64,000 nucleotides of DNA from Alphaproteobacteria bacterium MedPE-SWcel (GTDB lineage Bacteria > Pseudomonadota > Alphaproteobacteria > Rhodobacterales > Rhodobacteraceae), in contig MPDC01000007.1 in NCBI GenBank assembly GCA_001874255.1, positions 62,001 to 126,000 on the forward strand. The letters are read 5' to 3'. The position numbers were made by a program, and so were the translations under genes. The stretch's first letter is position 1, and the number at the start of each line of letters is the position of its first letter. The notes beneath the pieces were generated by a model, which saw only the letters and a list, made by a program, of their open reading frames with translations, was not told where the DNA came from and made no database searches. Shown here in pieces: positions 8,464 to 16,665 of this stretch.

Positions 8464-9384
8464 ATGAAACAGCCCCTGACCGGCATTCTCCCGGTGGCCC
8501 CGACCCCCTTCCTCGACGATGGCAGCCTCGATCCCGAGGGCATGGCTCGCGTGCTTGACTGCATGATCGATCAGGGCGTCGATGCGATCTGTATCCTGGC
8601 CAATTACTCCGAGCAGTTCGTGCTCTCGGATGCCGAGCGGGCGACCCTGACCCGGCTCTCGCTCGAACATGTGGCGGGCCGGGTGCCGGTGATCGTGACG
8701 ATCAGCCACTTCAGCACCGAAATCGTGGTCGCCCGCGCCCGCGAGGCCGAGGCGATGGGGGCCGCGATGCTGATGATGATGCCGCCCTATCACGGGGTCG
8801 GACTGGTGCCCCCGGAGCCTGCGATCTTTGAACATTTCGCCGCCGCATCAGAGGCGGTTTCGATCCCGATCATGGTACAGGACGCCCCTTTGTCGGGGGT
8901 GACCCTGACGGTGCCTTTCCTCGCGCGGATGGCGCGGGAGATCGAAAATGTCAGCTATTTCAAGATGGAAACCCCGTTTGCCGCGGATAAACTCGCGGCG
9001 CTGATCGAGGCCGGGGGGGATCATGTCACCGGCCCCTTTGATGGCGAGGAGGCGGTGACGCTGCTGGCCGATCTCGATGCGGGCTGTACCGGAACCATGA
9101 CATCGGCGCTGCAGCCGGAGCTGATCCGGCCCATCGTCGTCGACTATCGCGCCGGGCGCATCAACGCGGCGCTGGCGCAGTGGCGCACCTGCCTGCCGCT
9201 GATCAACCACGAGAACCGCCAATGCGGTCTGCGCGCCGCCAAGGTGGTGATGAAGGAGGGCGGTGTGATCCGCTCTGACCGCGTGCGCCATCCGCTGCAA
9301 CCAATGTCAGACCGCAGTCGCGCCCGTCTGCTGCAGCTCGCCGCCGAGCTGGACGTGATCGCACTGCGCTGGGGAAAAGGATAA
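8464..9384 (+). CDS. DHDPS-family sugar-acid dehydratase, probable L-2-keto-3-deoxyarabonate dehydratase
   Basis: 306-residue TIM-barrel protein of the dihydrodipicolinate synthase/N-acetylneuraminate lyase family. It opens with GILPVAPTPFLDDGSLD. The Schiff-base lysine is expected in YFKMETPF (about residue 167). In this operon it would convert L-2-keto-3-deoxyarabonate to 2-oxoglutarate semialdehyde (AraD step), rather than act in lysine synthesis. An aldolase giving pyruvate and glycolaldehyde is the main alternative, but the adjacent semialdehyde dehydrogenase supports the dehydratase. The start ATG 8464 sits only 3 bases after AAGGAGGT; an upstream in-frame GTG at 8440 is less likely. 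Confidence 0.88.
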   Translation: MKQPLTGILPVAPTPFLDDGSLDPEGMARVLDCMIDQGVDAICILANYSEQFVLSDAERATLTRLSLEHVAGRVPVIVTISHFSTEIVVARAREAEAMGAAMLMMMPPYHGVGLVPPEPAIFEHFAAASEAVSIPIMVQDAPLSGVTLTVPFLARMAREIENVSYFKMETPFAADKLAALIEAGGDHVTGPFDGEEAVTLLADLDAGCTGTMTSALQPELIRPIVVDYRAGRINAALAQWRTCLPLINHENRQCGLRAAKVVMKEGGVIRSDRVRHPLQPMSDRSRARLLQLAAELDVIALRWGKG

Positions 9385-9388
9385 ACCA

Positions 9389-10909
9389 ATGAGCTATCAA
9401 CCACATGGACATCATCTGATCGCAGGCGAATGGGTCGCGAGCCCGGAGCGTTTCACCTCGGATCCGGTCACCGGCGAGGGGCTCTCCGTGGCGGCCGGGG
9501 GCGCGGATGAGGTCGATCGGGCCGTCCGCGCGGCCGAGGCCGCCTTTGCCACCTATGGCTGGACGACCCGCGCGGAACGGGCTGATTTTCTGGACGCCAT
9601 TGCCGAGGAAATCGACAGCCGGGGCGCCGATATCACCCGCCTCGGCATGGCCGAGACCGGTCTGCCGCAGGCCCGGCTGGAGGGGGAACGGGGACGCACG
9701 ACCGGTCAGCTCCGGCTTTTTGCCACGCATATTCGCGCCGGAGACTATCTGGACCGCCGCCATGATGCAGCCCTGCCGGACCGCCAGCCGCTGCCGCGCC
9801 CGGACATGAAGATGGTGCAGCGCCCGATTGGCCCGGTCGCGGTCTTCGGGGCGTCGAATTTCCCGTTGGCCTTCTCGACGGCGGGGGGCGATACCGCCTC
9901 GGCGCTGGCGGCGGGCTGCCCTGTCGTGGTCAAGGGTCACCCCGCCCATCCCGCCACCGCCGAGATCGTCGCAGAGGCCATCCACGCGGCGATCCTGCGC
10001 TGCGGCCTGCCTGCGGGGGTCTTTTCGCTGGTGCAGGGCGTCAGCCATGATCTGGGACATGCGCTGGTGACCCATCCGCTGATCCGGGCCGTCGGCTTTA
10101 CCGGCTCGCTCGGGGCCGGGCGGGCGCTGTTTGATCTGTGCATGCAACGGCCTGATCCCATTCCATTCTTTGGCGAACTGGGCTCGGTCAATCCGGTCTT
10201 CGTGATGCCCGCTGCGCTGGCGGCGCGGGCCGAGGCGCTGGGGCAGGGATGGGCCGGGTCGCTGACCATGGGGGTGGGGCAGTTCTGCACCAATCCGGGC
10301 CTTGTCATCGGGCTGAAAGGCCCCGCGCTGGAGACATTTGTCACGGCGGCGCGCTCGGCTCTGGAAGACGCGGGCGCAAGCACCATGCTGACCGCAGGCA
10401 TCGCGGCGGCCTACCGGCAGGGCGTGGCGACCATCGCCGGCACCGTGGGCGTTCGCGATGTGCTGGCCGCGGATTGCGACGGCCGCAACGCGGCGCCTGC
10501 GATCTACCGGGTCTCGGCCGCCGACTGGCTGCAGAGCGGCACCCTGGCGGAAGAGGTCTTTGGCCCGCTTGGCCTGATCATCGAGGCCGAGGATACCGAT
10601 CAGATGCTGACCCTCGCATCGGGCCTTGCAGGGCAGCTCACCGCGACGCTGCAGATGGAGGAGGCGGATACGGAAGCGGCCCGCCCCTTCGTTCCGGTGC
10701 TGGAGCGCAAGGCGGGGCGGGTGCTGGTCAACGGCTTTCCCACCGGGGTCGAGGTGGCCGATGCCATGGTGCATGGCGGGCCCTATCCGGCGTCGACGAA
10801 TTTCGGCGCGACCTCGGTCGGCACGCTGGCCATCCGGCGGTTCCTGCGCCCGGTCTGCTATCAGAACATGCCGGAGGCCTTGCTGCCTGCGGATCTGCAG
10901 GGCCTCTGA
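9389..10909 (+). CDS. Aldehyde dehydrogenase, 2-oxoglutarate semialdehyde (2,5-dioxovalerate) dehydrogenase
   Basis: 506-residue NAD(P)-dependent aldehyde dehydrogenase. The catalytic cysteine is C300 (GQFCTNPG) and the general base E263 (FFGELGSVNP). The ELGSVNP form and the conserved segment PIGPVAVFGASNFPLAFSTA are typical of the type III alpha-ketoglutaric semialdehyde dehydrogenases. It would complete L-arabinose oxidation by making 2-oxoglutarate for the TCA cycle. It starts 4 bases after the preceding gene and is the last gene of the operon; a tandem-repeat tract follows its stop codon. Confidence 0.9.
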   Translation: MSYQPHGHHLIAGEWVASPERFTSDPVTGEGLSVAAGGADEVDRAVRAAEAAFATYGWTTRAERADFLDAIAEEIDSRGADITRLGMAETGLPQARLEGERGRTTGQLRLFATHIRAGDYLDRRHDAALPDRQPLPRPDMKMVQRPIGPVAVFGASNFPLAFSTAGGDTASALAAGCPVVVKGHPAHPATAEIVAEAIHAAILRCGLPAGVFSLVQGVSHDLGHALVTHPLIRAVGFTGSLGAGRALFDLCMQRPDPIPFFGELGSVNPVFVMPAALAARAEALGQGWAGSLTMGVGQFCTNPGLVIGLKGPALETFVTAARSALEDAGASTMLTAGIAAAYRQGVATIAGTVGVRDVLAADCDGRNAAPAIYRVSAADWLQSGTLAEEVFGPLGLIIEAEDTDQMLTLASGLAGQLTATLQMEEADTEAARPFVPVLERKAGRVLVNGFPTGVEVADAMVHGGPYPASTNFGATSVGTLAIRRFLRPVCYQNMPEALLPADLQGL

Positions 10910-10919
10910 CCGACTTAGC

Positions 10920-10995
10920 TGCCTGCCCAATCTGCCCGCCCAATCTGCCTGCCCGAGCGACCTGCCTGGGCGCGTAGACTGTGCGCGTAGACTGG
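10920..10995. repeat. 13-bp tandem repeats between convergent genes
   Basis: Four 13-base units start at 10920 (TGCCTGCCCAATC), 10933, 10946 and 10959, diverging gradually. They run into two near-identical 13-base units, GCGCGTAGACTGT (10970) and GCGCGTAGACTGG (10983). The following GGGCGGGCAGGC can pair with the first units, so the region may also serve as a bidirectional terminator for the convergent dehydrogenase and AraC-type genes. Confidence 0.85.
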
Positions 10996-11025
10996 GCGGG
11001 CAGGCTGCGCGGATTGGCTCTGGTC

Positions 11026-11883
11026 TCAGGGCCAGTCCGCAAAGGAGATCTCGTCCGAGCGTCTGCGCCACAGCGGCGTGAAATGGCGCCGGAACTGGCC
11101 GGGGGGCAGGTCTTCGTGGCGCCGGAAGAAGCGCGTGAAATAGGCCGCGTCGCTGAACCCCAGCTTGTAGCCGACCTCGGCCACCTGAAGATCGGTGGTG
11201 ACCAGAAGCGCCTTTGCCTCTTCCATCAACCGCCGCTGGATGTGCTGATGCGGCGGTATTCCGATCGCGCGCCGCACCGCCTCGTTCAGCCGGTCCCGGG
11301 AAACGCCGATGCGGCGCGCGTATTCGCCCACGGTCCAATGGTTCTGCAGATGCAGCTCCACCAGGTTCAGAAAACTGTCCGAGAGCCGGTGGAGCTGGGG
11401 TTCGGCGGCCTGAACCGGCGGCGCGGCGGCCCGCCAGATCTCGATCAGCAGCAGCGAGACGCAGTGATGCAGCACCGTCTCGCTGCCCGGCGCCATCTCA
11501 TGCAGTTCGGTCTCGATCTTGTCGAACAGCGCCACCAGCGCCTGGATCACGGGTCGGTCCAGATCGGACAGAAAGATCCGCCGGCTGACCACCTGACGCA
11601 CATGGGCCGAGATCACATCGGTGGGCAAGGCGCGCCCCAAAGCGCGTTCCGGCATGCGGATGAGAACCCCCCGCGTGCCGGCCGCGAGTGACATGCGCGT
11701 CGACCAGCCGGTAGGGGCCCAGATCAGGCAGGGGGCGGAGACATCGCGTTCGACCTCATCCGAGATGAAGGTCCCGCCGCCCGACACCAGCAGCACGAAG
11801 GTCGAGCGCCCGCCGGAGGTCGAAAACTCTGTGGTGGTCAGCGCGCTTTTGATGCGTTCTGCCTGGATGGTTTGACGGTCCAC
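11026..11883 (-). CDS. AraC-family transcriptional regulator
   Basis: 285 residues. The N-terminal half is a cupin-like effector domain (FVLLVSGGGTFISDEVERD). The C-terminal half holds the two AraC helix-turn-helix motifs: WTVGEYARRIGVSRDRLNEAV and the signature LQVAEVGYKLGFSDAAYFTRF (given here in shortened form). The start chosen is GTG 11883, 7-8 bases after AGGAGA; the longer frame to 12186 runs through the divergent promoter region. It is divergent from the ABC importer that begins at 12068 and is the likely activator of the cluster 12068-23684. The effector is unknown, probably the imported acid or an aldehyde made from it. Confidence 0.88.
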   Translation of the reverse strand: MDRQTIQAERIKSALTTTEFSTSGGRSTFVLLVSGGGTFISDEVERDVSAPCLIWAPTGWSTRMSLAAGTRGVLIRMPERALGRALPTDVISAHVRQVVSRRIFLSDLDRPVIQALVALFDKIETELHEMAPGSETVLHHCVSLLLIEIWRAAAPPVQAAEPQLHRLSDSFLNLVELHLQNHWTVGEYARRIGVSRDRLNEAVRRAIGIPPHQHIQRRLMEEAKALLVTTDLQVAEVGYKLGFSDAAYFTRFFRRHEDLPPGQFRRHFTPLWRRRSDEISFADWP

Positions 11884-12067
11884 GCCGGGTTCTCCTGCCG
11901 ATCTGCCTCTGTGACCCGTCAAATGTGCAATTATTCCCTCAAAAAGTCTATTATCGCGTGACTTCGGAATGCGTAGTCTCTGCATCATGCCCCGCTTTGG
12001 GAGAAGCGCGGCGCCGGGGAGCAGGCCTGCGAGGCCACGGCCCCCGGTGGATATCGGGAGGAGAAAC
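11884..12067. promoter_or_regulatory. Divergent promoter region of the AraC-type regulator and the ABC importer
   Basis: The region holds the interrupted palindrome TGACCCGTCA (11912-11921) and a -10-like TATTAT at 11949-11954 facing the importer, with no good -35 at the right distance, as expected of an activator-dependent promoter. The same core appears as a longer palindrome at 13358-13371, downstream of the first importer gene. A strong GGGAGGAG ribosome site (about 12056-12063) precedes the importer start. Confidence 0.45.
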
Positions 12068-13309
12068 ATGAAACATTCGATTGCGGAGGCCGCGCGTGCG
12101 GCCCGCCGCCTGACCACCTGTGCCACTGCTGCGGTGCTTGCGGTCATGGTTGGCACGTCGGGCCTGGAGGCGCAGGAGCGCGACAAGGTGACGATCGGCT
12201 ATGCCGTGTCCAAGTCGGGCCCGAACGCCGGCGGGGCGGATATGACCGTCACCCCCAACTACGAGCTCTGGGTGGAAGAAGTGAACGCGGCCGGCGGGTT
12301 GAAACTGCCCGACGGCAGCCAGTTGCCGATCGAGGTCATCGCCTATGACGACCGGTCCTCGGCCGAGGAAGTGGTACGGGCGGTGGAACGCCTGGCGACG
12401 CAGGATGAGGTGGATTTCATCCTGCCGCCCTGGGGCACCGGTTTCAATCTGGCGGTGGCGCCACTGATGGCGAAATTCGGCTATCCGCATCTTGCGGGCG
12501 CTGCGGTGACCGACAAGGCCTCCGACTTCGTGAAGCGCTGGGACAGCAGCTTCTGGTTCATGGGCGGCAGCGCCGACTATGTGAACGCGCTGACCGAGAT
12601 CCTGATTGCCGAACGCGAGGCGGGGCGGATCAATGACAAGATCGCGATGATCTCTGTCGCCGACGGCTTTGGCATCGATCTGGTGAAGGCCGCGCGCCCC
12701 AGCTTTGAGGGCGCCGGGTTCGACGTCAGCTATGACAAGACCTTTCCGCCGGGAACGTCGGATTTCGCCACCATTCTGAACGAGGCTGACAACTCCGGCG
12801 CCGATAGTTTCGTGGCCTTCAGCTATCCGCCGCATACCTTCGGGCTGACCAAACAGGCCAAGGTGGCGAGCTACAATCCGCCGGTCTTCTACCTCGGTGT
12901 CGGCGCCGGTTTCCCGGTCTATCCGAAGATCGCGGGCGGCTCTGTCGAAGGCGTCATGAGCCTTGGCGGAATCGACCCCGACAATGAGCTGAACGCGGCC
13001 TACCGGGCCAAACACGAGGACGTCGTGGGCCGCGCCCCCGACTACTGGGGGTCGGTGCTGATCTACGCCTCGCTGCAGATGCTGGGGCAGGCGGTCGAGC
13101 GTGTCGGTCTCGACAAGGCGGCCGTGGCGGGGGAACTGTCGACGGGGACCTTCTCGACCGTGCTGGGCGCCGAGACCCGGCTGGAGAACAACCAGCTGCG
13201 GGCCATCAACTGGGTGGGCCAGTGGCAGGACGGCCAGTTCGTGGCGGTTTCCGCGCAGGGCGGCGACGGCATGGCGGCGGTGAAATTGCCAAAGCCCGGC
13301 TGGGAGTAG
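12068..13309 (+). CDS. Branched-chain amino acid-type ABC importer substrate-binding protein
   Basis: 413-residue periplasmic binding protein of the LivJ/HAAT family (Peripla_BP_6). A long signal peptide ends near GLEA-QERD. Family features are VTIGYAVSKSGPNAGG at the mature N-terminus, VIAYDDRSSAEEVVRAVERL and the later TFPPGTSDFATILNEA. ATG 12068 follows GGGAGGAG. HAAT importers carry amino acids but also aromatic and short-chain acids; the downstream 2-oxo acid decarboxylase and aldehyde dehydrogenase suggest an organic acid here. It is followed by a hairpin and then the permease, ATPase pair. Confidence 0.88.
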   Translation: MKHSIAEAARAARRLTTCATAAVLAVMVGTSGLEAQERDKVTIGYAVSKSGPNAGGADMTVTPNYELWVEEVNAAGGLKLPDGSQLPIEVIAYDDRSSAEEVVRAVERLATQDEVDFILPPWGTGFNLAVAPLMAKFGYPHLAGAAVTDKASDFVKRWDSSFWFMGGSADYVNALTEILIAEREAGRINDKIAMISVADGFGIDLVKAARPSFEGAGFDVSYDKTFPPGTSDFATILNEADNSGADSFVAFSYPPHTFGLTKQAKVASYNPPVFYLGVGAGFPVYPKIAGGSVEGVMSLGGIDPDNELNAAYRAKHEDVVGRAPDYWGSVLIYASLQMLGQAVERVGLDKAAVAGELSTGTFSTVLGAETRLENNQLRAINWVGQWQDGQFVAVSAQGGDGMAAVKLPKPGWE

Positions 13310-13314
13310 GCGCC

Positions 13315-13371
13315 GGGGCCTGACCTGCAGGCCCCTCGCCCCTCGCCCCCTCGCCCCTTTGACCCGTCAAA
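13315..13371 (+). promoter_or_regulatory. Intercistronic hairpin, 7-bp repeats and palindrome downstream of the binding-protein gene
   Basis: GGGGCCTG (13315-13322) pairs with CAGGCCCC (13328-13335). Heptamer repeats follow: GCCCCTC at 13331 and 13338, GCCCCCTC at 13345 and GCCCCTTT at 13353. Then comes the perfect palindrome TTTGAC-CC-GTCAAA (13358-13371), which resembles the site in the promoter region at 11912. The hairpin probably modulates expression of the permease genes relative to the binding protein; the palindrome may be a second operator. Confidence 0.55.
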
Positions 13372-13438
13372 GTTTCGCACCGGAGTGCGGCGGATCAGTC
13401 CGCCGCCTCCATCCCCCTCGAATAAGACCGGATTTTCC

Positions 13439-14302
13439 ATGCTTGAACACGTCATCAACGGGCTTGTGCTCGGTGGGACCTATGCGCTTGTGGCCATGGG
13501 GCTGACCATTCAGTACGGCATCGCGCGGATCATGAATCTCAGTTTCGGAGACACGATCATCGCGGCCTGCTTTGCCACCTACGTTCTGTTTTCCTCCTTT
13601 GCGATCAGCCCGGTGCTGGCGCTGCTGATCCTGGTGCCTGCGGGCTATGCCTTCAGCCTGGTGATCTATCGGGTCATCATGAGGCCCCTGGTGGCGCGCG
13701 CACCCGACGAGGGCGCATTGGAGGTGGACAGCATTCTGGTCACCTTCGGCCTGCTCTTCGTGATCCAGGGCGTGCTGTTGATCTTTTTCGGCGGCGGCTA
13801 CACCAGCTACAGCTTTCTCAATACGCCGGTGAACGTGCTGGGGACGGTGGTGGCAGGCAACCGGCTTCTGGCGGTGGTGCTGAGCCTGCTGATCGGCCTC
13901 GCGCTCATCGTCATCCTCTATCGCACCCGCTGGGGCATGATCCTGCGCGCGGTGGCCCTGTCGCCGCAGAACGCGCCGCTGTTCGGCATTGACACCGATC
14001 GCGCGGCCCGCACGGCCTTTGCCATCGGCGGCGCCATGGCGGCAACGGTGGGGGTGGTCGTGTCGATGTTTCAGACCTTCACCGCGACGGCGGGGGTCGT
14101 CTTTACCATGAAGGCGCTGATCGTCGTGATCCTTGGCGGCAAGGGCAGCGTGCTCGGCGCGGTGGTGGCGGGGCTGCTGCTCGGCCTGGTCGAGACCTTT
14201 GTCGCCGCCTACATCGATCCCGGCCTGACCCTGGCGGCGGTCTATGGCGTGTTCCTCCTGCTGCTTCTGGTGCGGCCCAACGGCATCTTCGGAAAGGCGT
14301 GA
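13439..14302 (+). CDS. HAAT-family ABC importer permease, LivH-like
   Basis: 287-residue inner-membrane permease with about eight hydrophobic segments. The N-terminus LEHVINGLVLGGTYALVAMG and the motif GITRIMNLSFGD-type (here GIARIMNLSFGD) are those of LivH. The C-terminal MKALIVVILGGKGSVLGAV is the conserved permease loop that contacts the ATPases. Start ATG 13439 is the first with family sequence; the upstream in-frame extension is discarded. Its stop overlaps the region of the next ribosome site, so the two permeases are translationally coupled. Confidence 0.92.
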   Translation: MLEHVINGLVLGGTYALVAMGLTIQYGIARIMNLSFGDTIIAACFATYVLFSSFAISPVLALLILVPAGYAFSLVIYRVIMRPLVARAPDEGALEVDSILVTFGLLFVIQGVLLIFFGGGYTSYSFLNTPVNVLGTVVAGNRLLAVVLSLLIGLALIVILYRTRWGMILRAVALSPQNAPLFGIDTDRAARTAFAIGGAMAATVGVVVSMFQTFTATAGVVFTMKALIVVILGGKGSVLGAVVAGLLLGLVETFVAAYIDPGLTLAAVYGVFLLLLLVRPNGIFGKA

Positions 14303-14304
14303 CC

Positions 14305-15219
14305 ATGAAGGTTCAGACTGCTTTTGTGCTGGCGGCGGCGGCGCTTGTCGTGCTCGCGCTCGCGCCGCTGTTCATCCCGGACTACTGGACCGGCGTGCTG
14401 CTGGGGATGACCGGCTATGTGACGCTGGCCACGGCCTGGGCGATGTTCTCGGGGCCGACGCGCTATGTCTCGCTCGCCACTGTCGCCTTTTTCGGGGTCG
14501 GGGCCTATACGGTCGCGGTGCTGAACGAGGCGATGCCCTATCCGCTGGTGCTGCTCTGTGCGGCCGGGATCGGGATGGCACTGGCGCTGGTGGTGGGGCT
14601 GTCGACGCTGCGCCTCGCCGGGGTCTATTTCGTGATCTTCACCTTCGGGCTGGCCGAATTGGTGCGGCAGCTCGTCAGCTGGTGGGAGGTCAATGTGACC
14701 TACACCATGGGCCGCTATGTCTTTCTCCCCTTCGAGGGGCGTCACATCTACTGGCAGCTTCTGGCGCTGGCCGCCGTCACGCTGCTGATTTCCTGGGCCA
14801 TCGGGCGGTCCCGCCTCGGTCTGGCGCTCAAGGCGGTCGGCGACGACGAGACGGTCGCGGCCCATGCTGGCGTCGATGTGACCCGGATCAAGCTGCTGCT
14901 CTTTGTCATCTCGGCCACGATCATCACGCTTGTTGGCGCCATCCAGGCCCCCCGCTGGACCTATATCGAACCCTCCATCGTGTTCAATCCGACCGTCAGC
15001 TTCATGACGCTGATCATGGCGCTGCTGGGCGGTGCGATGCGGCTGTGGGGGCCTCTGGTGGGGGCGGTGCCATTGTTCCTGCTCTTTGAATGGCTCTCGG
15101 TGAGCTTTCCGGATCATTTCTCGATCATTCTGGGACTGCTGTTCATTCTCATCGTGTTTGTCATGCCCAACGGGGTGCTGGCCCGGCTTGAGGATCTGCG
15201 CAAGGGAGGCCGGGCATGA
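14305..15219 (+). CDS. HAAT-family ABC importer permease, LivM-like
   Basis: 304-residue inner-membrane permease of the LivM type. Clear features are LATVAFFGVGAYTVAVL, AGVYFVIFTFGLAELVRQL, the loop SRLGLALKAVGDDETVAAHAG and the end VMPNGVLARLEDLRK. ATG 14305 is placed 7 bases after GGAAAGG; GTG 14299, which overlaps the livH-like stop, is an alternative. It pairs with the preceding permease to form the channel. Confidence 0.92.
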   Translation: MKVQTAFVLAAAALVVLALAPLFIPDYWTGVLLGMTGYVTLATAWAMFSGPTRYVSLATVAFFGVGAYTVAVLNEAMPYPLVLLCAAGIGMALALVVGLSTLRLAGVYFVIFTFGLAELVRQLVSWWEVNVTYTMGRYVFLPFEGRHIYWQLLALAAVTLLISWAIGRSRLGLALKAVGDDETVAAHAGVDVTRIKLLLFVISATIITLVGAIQAPRWTYIEPSIVFNPTVSFMTLIMALLGGAMRLWGPLVGAVPLFLLFEWLSVSFPDHFSIILGLLFILIVFVMPNGVLARLEDLRKGGRA

Positions 15220-15944
15220 GCGCTCAGCTTGAAATCGCCAATCTGCACAAACGCTTCGGCGGGCTGGTGGCCGTCAACGACGTGAGCTTCACCCTGCGCC
15301 CGGGCGAGGTGGTCGGGCTTTTGGGGCCGAACGGATCGGGCAAGACCACGGTGATGAACATGATTTCCGGCGCCTTGCCCAGCGATGGCGGCCGGGTGCG
15401 GGTGGGCGGTGTGGACATCACCCGGATGAAGCCTCATCGCGTGGCCAGACAGGGCGTCGCCCGGACCTTTCAGCTGGTGCGCCCGCTGCCGACCCTCAGT
15501 GTGGCCGAAAACGTGCTGCTGTCGCTGGCCTTTGGTCGCAGGCGCCACTGGGGCCGCGAGGCCCGCGATCTGGCCGAGGAAAAGCTGGCCTTTGTCGGTC
15601 TGGCGGGGCGCGGCGAGGAGCAGGTCGGCAACCTGACCTACATCGATCAGAAACGGCTGGAGATGGCCCGCGCGCTGGCCTCCGAGCCGGAGCTGTTGTT
15701 GCTGGATGAGTGGCTGGCCGGGCTGAACCCCTCCGAGCTGCGCATCGGGATCGATCTGGTGCAGCACCTGCAGGGGCAGGGCATGACCGTGCTGCTGGTG
15801 GAACATATCATGGAGGCGGTGCGGGCGCTGTGTTCGCGCTGCATCGTCATGAGCGCGGGAGAGGTGATTGCCGAGGGCGAGTCGGGCGAGGTTCTGCAGC
15901 GCCCCGCGGTCATCAAGGCCTACCTTGGAGATGATCATGCTTGA
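15216..15944 (+). CDS. HAAT-family ABC importer ATP-binding protein, LivG-like, with unusual signature motif
   Basis: 242-residue ATPase. Walker A is GPNGSGKT (residues 37-44) and Walker B LLLLDEWLAGL. The signature motif is not LSGGQ: the sequence reads NLTYIDQKRLEMARAL, as in a subset of HAAT ATPases with LTLA-type signatures. The usual proline after Walker B (DEP) is tryptophan. The partner ATPase has an intact signature, so the dimer would have one canonical and one altered ATP site. Start overlaps the permease stop (ATGA). Confidence 0.9.
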   Translation: MSAQLEIANLHKRFGGLVAVNDVSFTLRPGEVVGLLGPNGSGKTTVMNMISGALPSDGGRVRVGGVDITRMKPHRVARQGVARTFQLVRPLPTLSVAENVLLSLAFGRRRHWGREARDLAEEKLAFVGLAGRGEEQVGNLTYIDQKRLEMARALASEPELLLLDEWLAGLNPSELRIGIDLVQHLQGQGMTVLLVEHIMEAVRALCSRCIVMSAGEVIAEGESGEVLQRPAVIKAYLGDDHA

Positions 15945-16650
15945 ACTGGAGAATATGACCGTCCGCTATGGCAAGCATCTGGCGGTGGACAGCGTCGGCT
16001 TTGCGGTCGCGCCGGGCGAGATCGTGGTGGTTCTTGGCGCCAATGGGGCGGGAAAATCCTCTTTGCTGAAGGCGATGGCGGGCATGGTGCCGCCGGAGGC
16101 GGGCGCGGCGCTGCGGTTGCATGGCCGGGAGCTCATCGGCTTGCCCGCGCATGAGGTGACAAATGCGGGCATCGCGCTTGTTCCCGAGGGGCGCGGCGTG
16201 ATCGGGCGCATGACGGTCGAGGAAAACCTGCGGCTCGGGGCGACGCCTGCGCGGGCGCGCGGCGCCGAAGAAGAGACCCTGGCGCAGGTGTTCGACATTT
16301 TCCCGCGGCTGGCCGAACGGCGCGGGCAATGGGTTCACACCATGTCGGGCGGCGAGCAGCAGATGGTCGCCGTCGGGCGGGCAATGATGTCGAAACCGGA
16401 GTTCCTGCTGCTGGACGAGCCGAGCCTCGGTCTGGCGCCGATTGTGGTGGGCGACCTGTTCCGGGCGCTGGCGCGGGTGCGCGACACCGGGGTCGGCCTT
16501 TTGATCGTGGAGCAGAACGTGCGCATCAGCCTGCGCCATGCCGATCGGGGCTACCTGCTGGAGGCCGGCAGGCTGACCGGGGCCGGAACCGCCGATGAAC
16601 TGATGACTGACGACGCCGTGAGACACGCCTTTTTAGGCGGCGATATGTGA
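15937..16650 (+). CDS. HAAT-family ABC importer ATP-binding protein, LivF-like
   Basis: 237-residue ATPase, the second nucleotide-binding subunit of the importer. Walker A GANGAGKSS, Q-loop region VPEGRGVIGRMTVEENL, canonical signature MSGGEQQM and Walker B FLLLDEPSLGLAP are all present. ATG 15937 lies 6 bases after GGAG and overlaps the livG-like stop by 8 bases; ATG 15931 is an alternative. The stop at 16650 is immediately followed by the leader of the aldehyde dehydrogenase gene. Confidence 0.93.
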   Translation: MLELENMTVRYGKHLAVDSVGFAVAPGEIVVVLGANGAGKSSLLKAMAGMVPPEAGAALRLHGRELIGLPAHEVTNAGIALVPEGRGVIGRMTVEENLRLGATPARARGAEEETLAQVFDIFPRLAERRGQWVHTMSGGEQQMVAVGRAMMSKPEFLLLDEPSLGLAPIVVGDLFRALARVRDTGVGLLIVEQNVRISLRHADRGYLLEAGRLTGAGTADELMTDDAVRHAFLGGDM

Positions 16651-16665
16651 ATGGAGAGAGAAGAC

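Noticed and set aside
9203-11338. 711-codon minus-strand frame opposite the semialdehyde dehydrogenase
   Set aside because: Composition typical of antisense shadow frames, no family motifs, and it overlaps two well-supported genes.
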